From Stromatinia cepivora (Eukaryota; Ascomycota; Leotiomycetes; Helotiales; Sclerotiniaceae), in NCBI GenBank assembly GCA_014898415.1, contig RCTD01000004.1:1983001-2047000 (forward strand): a stretch of DNA of 64,000 bases, read 5' to 3'. The position numbers and the translations under genes were made by a program. The notes beneath the pieces are model-generated. The model worked only from the letters and a program-made list of their open reading frames with translations, ran no database searches and was not told where the DNA came from. Below are positions 57,391 to 64,000 of the stretch, piece after piece. Every line of letters begins with the position of its first letter. The first letter of the stretch is position 1.

Positions 57391-57581
57391 TGTGAGAATC
57401 ACAGCAAAGAATCGGCTAATAATCGAATAACAATAGGTTTGAATTTAGAATCAAGACTTTTCATTACTTTTTCTAATTGTATGGAAGAATCCTCTTTTTA
57501 TATAGATGAAAACTCTTCAAACTAGCGTATAATTCGGCCCGCTTTCGGCTAGCCCTCGTTTCGTAGTTGAGGTTTGTAACA
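57391..57581. repeat. Left LTR of the TRIM-like element
   Basis: 191 bp, about 92-95 % identical by eye to 59086-59276, same length; differences are mostly C/T and G/A. It contains ATTCGGCCCGCTTTCGGCTA, a GC-rich core unlike the flanks. Confidence 0.9.
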
Positions 57582-57959
57582 GAGCCCTCCTTTCCAAAGC
57601 TTTCGTCCTCGAAAGCTTTTGAAGTGAAACCATTTAAGTTGAAATATCCAATCAGAACTAATATCATTCGATATTGTATTGTATACTTTTCGTAAAACCA
57701 TCGATATTGTGTTGTATGCCTTTTCGTAAAATCATCGTAGATCCATCGAAACCCTACAGTAATCAGCCGAGCTGAAACTCCAATAGAGAACTCTATACAA
57801 TAACTAAAAGCCATAATAGCTCCTTCAATAGTGAAATTATAATACCTACATCTTCATTTTATAAAGTTCAGCATTTTCACTTCTTTGAAAACTTTTCAAT
57901 ATCACTAAAAACCCCTGTATATATATTCATTTTCGATCTACTTTCATTTCGATTTCGAT

Positions 57960-58130
57960 ACGATTTCGATAGGCATGTTTTCGATTCGGATTCGGTAGGT
58001 ATACTTTCGATTTGGATTCGGTAAGTATACTTTCGATTCGGATTCGGTAGGTATACTTTCGATTCGGATTCGATATGCTTTCGATTCGGATTCGATAGAT
58101 TTTCGATTCGAATTCGATATGCTTTCGATA
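57960..58130. repeat. Minisatellite TTCGATTCGGATTCGGTAGGTATACT
   Basis: A row of units of roughly 21-28 bp built on TTCGATTCGGATTCG with interspersed GGTATACT or ATATGC ends, at least six degenerate copies, inside the TRIM-like element. Confidence 0.8.
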
Positions 58131-59085
58131 CAATGAATAGGGGATATTGATGCCTTCCTTTTTGGATCGATGTTTTTGTCGATTTCGATAATCCTATAGA
58201 TTCGGTAAATAATAAGGGGGGGATTTTCAACTTGCTTTTTCTTTTGAAACCTGAAACATAAAATCTATTATCTTAGAAGAATATAAGCATATTCATTAAT
58301 ATATCAATTCAAATTTATATTAAAATGATAACTTTAATATAAATACTGTTTCGTTTTTAACTAATATATTAGTTTTCCGATATGGATCCGATTGTTTGTA
58401 ATCAGTTTTCATTAATGATCCTCCAGAATCATACAAGGACTAGCTTCACCTTTCCTTTTGAAAGAGATTTGGTATTTTATCAAAAAGAAGAAACTTCAAA
58501 TATTCTATTAGGGTTCTATTTTGAAAACAGAAATGCAATTATTATTATATATAAATTCATTTATTATACTCTTTAAAGATAATATCAAAGATTTTATTAT
58601 AATTTCAATTTCAATATTTTCAATTTCAATTTTTCCAATAACTTTTATATTCAAAAATTTTCAGTTTTCCGATGAGATTCTGAAGGTTCTTTATATACTT
58701 TTTGTTTTTTCGTTTTTTCGTTTTTTTTGTTTGAATGATTTATATGATTTAAAGATTTGTTTTCGAATTTCGTAAAATAAAGCAGAGTTCGATTTGTATA
58801 TCATATTTATATCTTTCGAATAAATTTTTTCAATTTCTTTTTTTTATTTTCTTGATTTTCTTGATTCGAAGGTTTTTTGTAGTATTTTTGGTAGGTTTTC
58901 GATAATATTCCGAAGGGTTTTCGAAGGCTCATTTCGAGATCAAATTCGTATATGTTTTGAAGGTAAATTTCGAAGATGAATTTCGAAGGTTTTCGATAAG
59001 GTTCGAAGGCTCTTATGAATCAAAAAAAATGAGGTTATTCCCAAAATTAACCGACGAGTTGCTTTCAAGGGTGAATGAAAAGAAT

Positions 59086-59276
59086 TGTGAGAATCACAGC
59101 AAAGAATCGGTTAATAATCAAATAACAATAGGTTTGGGTTTAGAATCAAGACTTTTCATTACTTTTTCTAATCGTATTGAAGAATCCTCTCTTTATATAA
59201 ATGAAAACTCTTCAAACTAGCGTATAATTCGGCCCGCTTTCGGCTAGCCCTCGTTTCGTAGTTGAGGTTCGTAACA
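59086..59276. repeat. Right LTR of the TRIM-like element
   Basis: 191 bp, begins TGTGAGAATCACAGC and ends GTAACA; same order and length as the left copy. Confidence 0.9.
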
Positions 59277-59281
59277 AAAAC
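59277..59281. repeat. Target-site duplication, right (AAAAC)
   Basis: Exact copy of 57386-57390. Confidence 0.88.
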
Positions 59282-60200
59282 AGCCAAAATATATAATTTT
59301 CACTTGAATATTTTGATATAATAGAAAACCCAACAAATAAAATCCTTTATAATTTTCATTATTTATATATAAAATATTATATATAATGAATTTCAAAACC
59401 CCAAAAAATTTATTCATTGAATAATAATAATAATTTTAAATTGAAACTTTTATTTTTCTTAATTTTCCCCACAAAAATCAGATTAAATTTACTTTTCCAA
59501 CTCCCTATTCCCATTATATAATCTAGAAAATTGATGAAAATAGATTTCAGATTTTTAGTTGTTAGTTTGGGTCGAAATATCTGAAATTGTGAATTTGAAA
59601 GATCTTTTTATTATTATTATTATTATGAATATAATTATTTGTTAAAATAGATGAGTTTTGATATAAAAAATCCTTTCGATTAGTATAAGTGGTTTAGTAC
59701 TATATATCATTTAAAAATAAAAAATTCTAAAAAGAAGAATAAGAAAAGTAAGAAAGAATAAAAAGAGTAAGGAAGGATTTATTTTTATATTTATACTCGA
59801 ATTTATATCTATCCTTATTTAAATTAAAAAAAGATTATTAATAATTTTTAATAGTTTATTTATTTTTTGAAAAGGATATCAGATATTAGATACTAGATAT
59901 TAGATGTTAGAGGATGTCATGATTTGTGTATTTTATATGTTTCATACTTATTTATGGGATTATAATATATCTCACATTTATTCATACATCATACTATATC
60001 TCAAATTCATTCACACTTATCCATTCACACTTATTCATTCACTCATTCATTCACTCTCAAATCATCAATCATTCATGCATCAATAATCAATTCATTCCTC
60101 AAAAACGTATACTATAATCTCCCACTCTTACTCCCACCCTAAAGCCATCATCTAATCTAGTCTCATCCCAGTCCACCATCCACCTAACCATCCAATCCCC
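59282..60200. other. AT-rich flank, no gene seen
   Basis: About 900 bp, strongly AT-rich to about 59900, then TCATTCA/CATTCA-rich. No gene supported. Confidence 0.4.
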
Positions 60201-60396
60201 TATATAAATTCTCGCCTCGCTAACCTCACTTCTTCGCTTCTCCCATATCCAACAACCAACTACCAACTATATATTTTCCACCACTAGAATCTCATTCAAA
60301 GTATCCAATCCAATCCAATTTTCGAGTCCGTTGCGAAAAATGCGAAAACTGAGTGCTGTTCAATACCTAGGTACTTATGGTAACGGTGTAAAATAG
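60201..60396 (+). promoter_or_regulatory. Orphan promoter-like site with an 18-codon ORF
   Basis: TATATAAA at 60201-60208 is followed by a CT-rich leader (60215-60245) and CA-rich stretch, then an ATG at 60340 that opens only 18 codons (MRKLSAVQYLGTYGNGVK). No longer ORF follows by eye, so this may be a non-coding RNA start or part of a gene whose exons I cannot join. Confidence 0.3.
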
Positions 60397-60955
60397 CAAG
60401 TGGAAGGGTAAGAAGTAATACGCTCGCTCATGAATCGTTCGTTAATTATGTTTTGAATTTTGGTGCAGGGGTAAAATGCTGGGGCGAAATGCTGGGGCAA
60501 AATGCTGGGTGATTGGAGTGATTATCGTAATCTTCGAGGTGGGATCGATGAAAAAACCCCTTTTCGCTTCGCTGATAGTCTTTGGGAATAGCCCTAAGTA
60601 CTGCAATGTGATGTGATGTAAAAGTGTTGTCCATCAGATCCACTATCTCGTACAATAGAAAGAAGGGGAACGAAGTTTTGATATAACATAATATAGTGAA
60701 CGTTTTGCCGGAAGGGTTGTTTAGATGATTCGGAGTCATCCTCTGTGTGTTAATGTGATTTTCTGGTAGGAATCATTGTGGAAATAGCTGATGGAGTAAT
60801 GAAGCAACGCTGATGTTCAATGGTAAAGTGGACATGCTATAAACGATGGTTGTTGTAAGCGATGGTAGTCGTAAGTGTCGGAGTGTCAAAGTATGAGATA
60901 AAGGTCAGAAGACAAGTTTGGAAGTGAGGTATCCACCACCACTTTCTCGAAGCTT
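60397..60955. other. Intergenic, 3' flank of the 464-aa gene
   Basis: About 560 bp. A GGGGYAAAATGCTGG 15-bp unit is repeated about three times near 60467-60511. A 97-codon minus-strand open frame (60739-60446) has an ATG but no recognisable domain; I did not call it a gene. Confidence 0.4.
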
Positions 60956-62407
60956 TCATTCGCTATCGAATGAATCACTCCCTCCAGAATTCCTCGAAAC
61001 ATTTCGACCACTTCCAATCAATGCCATGTCCCTCTGTCTAGCTTGCTCCCTTGTTCGTTGCCTACCCGATGTCTTTGACTCAATCTCACCACCTTGCTTT
61101 TGTCTTTGATTATCTCTATATCGTCGAACACGTTCTCTAGCCATTGCCTTCTTTCTCTCATCTTTGGCTTGTGCTAAAACCTCTCTTTCAGCTTCCTGCA
61201 TTCCTTGTTGCCTATCCTTTTTTCGTTGTCTACATCTTCGTTGTCTTTCTCGATCCATGTACTTTCTTCTTTCATCTCGAGCTTCTTGGGTAGTTCCTAC
61301 AGGTGGGATACCCATTCCTTCCTATGTTATATTAGTATATGCATTTATTCAAGATCGAAGACAACGCAAAAGACTTACAGGTTTTGGAGCGAGTTTTCTT
61401 CGTTTAGTAGAAACACTAGCAGAAGAATCAACTTCAAGTCCTTCATTTCCAGTAGATGATTCTAAAACATCTCGTCTTCTTTTATTCTTGGCAACTGGAG
61501 ATGTATCAATGTAAGGTGTGGATGTATGTAATGGCTCCGCAACTCTGGGAAGTATCTGTCGTTTTTTGTTACTGCGATTGGTCTGGGGTATTTCAACTGG
61601 ATCTTCATCGCGAACCGATAACTCTGCCACTTCTGCCATTAAGTCTCCCCCCGAGGCGTTGATTTCTTCTTGTGAAGGGTAGGATTGTGTTTCTTCGTAT
61701 AACACTGTCTTTGCAGGTCTGCCTTTTCCTCTTGGGTTATGACTGCTTGAGTCGTTATCGACCGGAGGTTCATTCTCTACCAATGGCTCTACAAGTTCTG
61801 AAATGTTCTCTCCAACTACCTCATCATGTACCTCGTGTGCAGTATAAGAAGGAGCTTCATCATGTATCGCTGTTTTTGAATTCTTCGCAGCTTTGCCTCT
61901 TGCCCTTGTTTTGCGAGTATTTTCGAATGGAACTTCATCATGCGCCAATGGCTCTACTTTCTCCGCAGGCTCTCTCTTTTGACTACGACTTTGTCTTTGA
62001 GGTGGAATTGCGAATGATTCATCACTCGGTGACTTCGTTGTCGTCTTTAGGGCGTTCTCTAAATCATCATCGCCCGTATTGCTTGCCGTGACATCCTCCT
62101 GTACATCATCCTGTGCTTCGATTTTTGTAACTGGTTTAACTGCTTCCTCGAGCTTTTCTCTGATGTTGCTGATCTTGTTACTCGGTGGTGTATCAAGGAT
62201 AGATTCATCCTGCGCCGAAGATAATCCTGAGCCCGCGAGCTGTTCTCCTAATTTATTGATGCTGCCGTGACGTGTTGGTGTATCGGAAAGGGAGTCTGTT
62301 TCTCGCAGGGATGAAGATTCTGCCAAATTGTCATTCTGTTGTGAAGGTCTAGGACTTTGTAATTTCCCAATCGTATTAGAGATAAACTTCCACACTCTAG
62401 AAGACAT
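60956..62407 (-). CDS. Basic, low-complexity nuclear-type protein, two exons, 464 aa
   Basis: Exons 62407-61379 and 61321-60956, 57-bp intron (GTAAGT..ACATAG), phase-0 join. The first exon (343 codons) is polar, Ser/Glu/Asp-rich, with clusters such as RTRARGKAAKNSK-like TRARGKAAKNSK and NPRGKGRPAKT; the latter has a GRP core near an AT-hook but lacks the full consensus. A bipartite basic patch (KNKRRR, KRRK) suggests nuclear import. The second exon (121 codons) begins EGMGIPPVGTTQEARDE and has a strongly basic, Arg/Gln-rich helix (RRKYMDRERQRRCRQRKK), reminiscent of a basic region though no leucine zipper follows. Function unknown; DNA or RNA binding is plausible. Confidence 0.7.
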
Positions 62408-62521
62408 GTTTTTCGAATCTGGAATATTAATATGGTTGTTTGTTAATTAGTAAAATTAGAAAGAAAGCGGTTTTTAGATTATGGATGAGTGACTAGTTTA
62501 GTGTGGCCGCAACCATACTCG

Positions 62522-62571
62522 AGGAAAAATAAGGAAAAATAAGGAAAAATAAGGAAAAATAAGGCAAAATA
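62522..62571. repeat. 10-bp tandem repeat (AGGAAAAATA)
   Basis: Four copies and one variant (AGGCAAAATA), about 115 bp upstream of the start of the 464-aa gene, so within its promoter or leader. Confidence 0.9.
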
Positions 62572-63230
62572 AGTGGATGACATACTTTATCCTTATCGCA
62601 TTCCACCAATGTCGTACCCGAATTGAAGTCACACCAACACCAACACCAATGATGCAAGCATTTCTTTTGTCATGTTGGCAGTTGCATGTGGATCCAAATT
62701 GAATGCGGTGGTCATTGATGAACACCCATAAACATTTCCTAATTCGTTATGAAGATTTCTTTAAGCCCTTTTTGTAATGGTAGTGATGACAACGAAACAT
62801 GACAACGTTACATCTCTGCGAATCTCAGAGTCATGAACCAGTAAGTTGATGAGGGGGATCTTAAGTTTTTTTTTTAATTCTTTTCTTGGAAGTTCCTCCA
62901 ATTCACATTCCAAAAACTGTACGTACGGTGTGGTTTTCTTTTTTGATGGGGATGGCTTCTCATCTAGCTGTCATGGATTCCTGCCAGATAACCTAAATTG
63001 TGTGGTGACCTAAGTCAACTACCCCACATATGGGCCACTTTTTCATACCAAAAATCTTGCAAACCAACATTTTTAACTTTCTTATTTATGAATATAACTT
63101 TCTGAAATTTTGAATGTGGATTTATTACATATATAATAATAAATCCTGAAAATTTCAGATTTTTCGTAATTTTTTTCATCGAGATATTTAAGGTTGAATT
63201 TTCGAGTTTGAATTTGTATATGATTTATAT
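62572..63230. other. Intergenic, no gene seen
   Basis: About 660 bp. A CACCAACACCAACACC run near 62635-62647 and an AT-rich turn after 63050. No gene supported. Confidence 0.4.
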
Positions 63231-63537
63231 ACAAATTAAAAAAAACACAAAAATCTTGAATAACTTTTCAACAAAAATAATTAAAAAATAAATTATCAAT
63301 TTCTATGAAATCTTCGAATCGAATTCTATAAAATGTATCAAATGTATCAAATTTTAGTATTTATAAATAATATTTTATTTATATTTTTATATTTTATAAA
63401 GATTGAAAACTGTGATATTTTTAATAAAAGATTTTCTATAAATTATTCTATATAATAATTTAATTTATTTTGTAGAATATGATTTAATTATTTTTGTTGA
63501 AAAGTTATTCAAGATTTTTGTGTTTTTTTAATTTGTA
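63231..63537. repeat. AT-rich inverted repeat (foldback)
   Basis: Left arm about 63231-63285 and right arm about 63485-63537 are near-perfect reverse complements (ACAAATTAAAAAAACACAAA... with one base length difference in an A run), separated by about 200 bp of AT-rich DNA. A long stem could form. Confidence 0.85.
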
Positions 63538-63896
63538 TAAGTCTAGTACCCCACTTTTTGACCACCCCTCTTTTGGACCATCTTAAAAAACCTCATTACT
63601 GTGAGTAATCTTCTCTCTTAAATCTTTAATAATTCAATAATCATTGAATTAATTGATTTGAAATTTTGATATATTATTAATTATATGATATTGAATCTTT
63701 ATATAGAAAAAGATATCCTTATGGTATTTGAGGTAATTGAAAATAGAATATCTATATATTAAATTAACTTGGAATATGGAGTTTTATATATTACATTTTA
63801 TAATTGAATAAATAGTTATTTATTTTATAAAAAAGGTGCACAAAATATGCAAAAGATAATTCCGATTTAGAAAAGGAAATTAGTAGATTAGATATT
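63538..63896. other. AT-rich, no gene seen
   Basis: About 360 bp of AT-rich sequence between the foldback and the LTR start. A piece AAGTCTAGTACCCCAC near 63539-63554 resembles AAGTCAACTACCCCAC near 63011-63026; may be the edge of an unrecognised repeat. Confidence 0.35.
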
Positions 63897-64000
63897 TGTC
63901 ACGAATCGTGAACCACAGGAGGCTAACCACGTGATACCTCTTATCTCCCATATCAATTTATGAGCTGATCATCCGTGCGCATGCGTTACGAATCATACGA
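63897..64000 (+). mobile_element. Start of another chromovirus LTR, cut by the window end
   Basis: The 104 bases match the first 104 of the LTR at 35646, same length. Differences, all C/T or G/A as far as I can see, are few, and this copy keeps the C and G forms (for example GCGCATGCGTTACGAATC), so it is the less mutated one. Orientation as at 35646. Whether a complete element follows cannot be seen. Confidence 0.9.

Larger units (their letters stand above)
57391..59276. mobile_element. Short non-coding LTR retrotransposon (TRIM-like)
   Basis: 1886 bp with two 191-bp direct terminal repeats, each beginning TGTGAGAATCACA and ending GTAACA, and a perfect AAAAC duplication. The 1504-bp interior codes no gag or pol domain; it is AT-rich and contains a TTCGGATTCGGTAGG-type minisatellite. 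It must have been moved by another element's proteins. A classic TRIM is shorter (under about 0.6 kb), a LARD longer (over about 4 kb), so this falls in between. Orientation cannot be told with confidence. Confidence 0.88.

Noticed and set aside
63897..64000. Complete chromovirus at the window end
   Set aside because: Only 104 bases of the LTR are visible; nothing beyond can be claimed.

Overview
The window is eukaryotic and most likely comes from a filamentous ascomycete. A Botrytis/Sclerotinia-type leotiomycete is my best guess, with the genus an inference. Evidence: short spliceosomal introns (mostly 50-70 bp, GT..AG with CTAAY/CTGAC branch points), a typical ascomycete housekeeping gene set, CT-rich leaders, and AT-rich blocks whose repeat copies differ almost only by C/T and G/A changes, as expected from repeat-induced point mutation (RIP). 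No bacterial-type operons, rRNA genes or CRISPR arrays were seen.

Left part (0-14 kb) is gene-dense: a GH16 glycoside hydrolase without a signal peptide (-), a COQ8/ABC1 ubiquinone-biosynthesis kinase-like protein (-), the spliceosome-associated Es2 protein (-), PP5-type TPR phosphatase with seven exons (+), a small two-exon hypothetical gene (-), saccharopine reductase LYS9 of lysine synthesis (-), and a Derlin of ER-associated degradation (+). All four large spliced models give continuous frames with family-typical lengths.

Middle (14-35 kb) is gene-poor. It holds an NTA1-type N-terminal amidase (-, four exons, catalytic Glu-Lys-Cys visible), an NC2-alpha/Bur6 histone-fold regulator (-) with a long low-complexity N-terminus, microsatellites, and a few promoter-like sites without a convincing coding sequence.

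35.6-42.7 kb is a complete but dead Ty3/gypsy chromovirus (two 282-bp LTRs, TTTAT target duplication, decayed RT, integrase and chromodomain). Beside it, 43.2-46.0 kb carries the most unusual signal of the window: a recurrent, spacing-constrained module CCAATWAT - CATGTGAT - GTTGCATATCT, seven full copies (one inverted), with partial copies to 34.3 and 48.1 kb.

Right part (46-64 kb): a 179-aa hypothetical protein (+), a 1019-aa trichohyalin-like coiled-coil protein (-) whose stop codon sits in a 15-bp minisatellite, an F-box-like gene (+) preceded by a decayed tandem copy of itself, a 1.9-kb non-coding LTR element (two 191-bp LTRs, AAAAC duplication), a two-exon basic nuclear-type protein (-), an AT-rich foldback, and at the very end the start of another, much less mutated LTR of the same family as the 35.6-kb chromovirus.

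The genes are unrelated housekeeping and lineage-specific loci; I see no gene cluster forming a pathway. I found no clear new biological system. The CCAAT/CATGTGAT module array is the observation most worth following.
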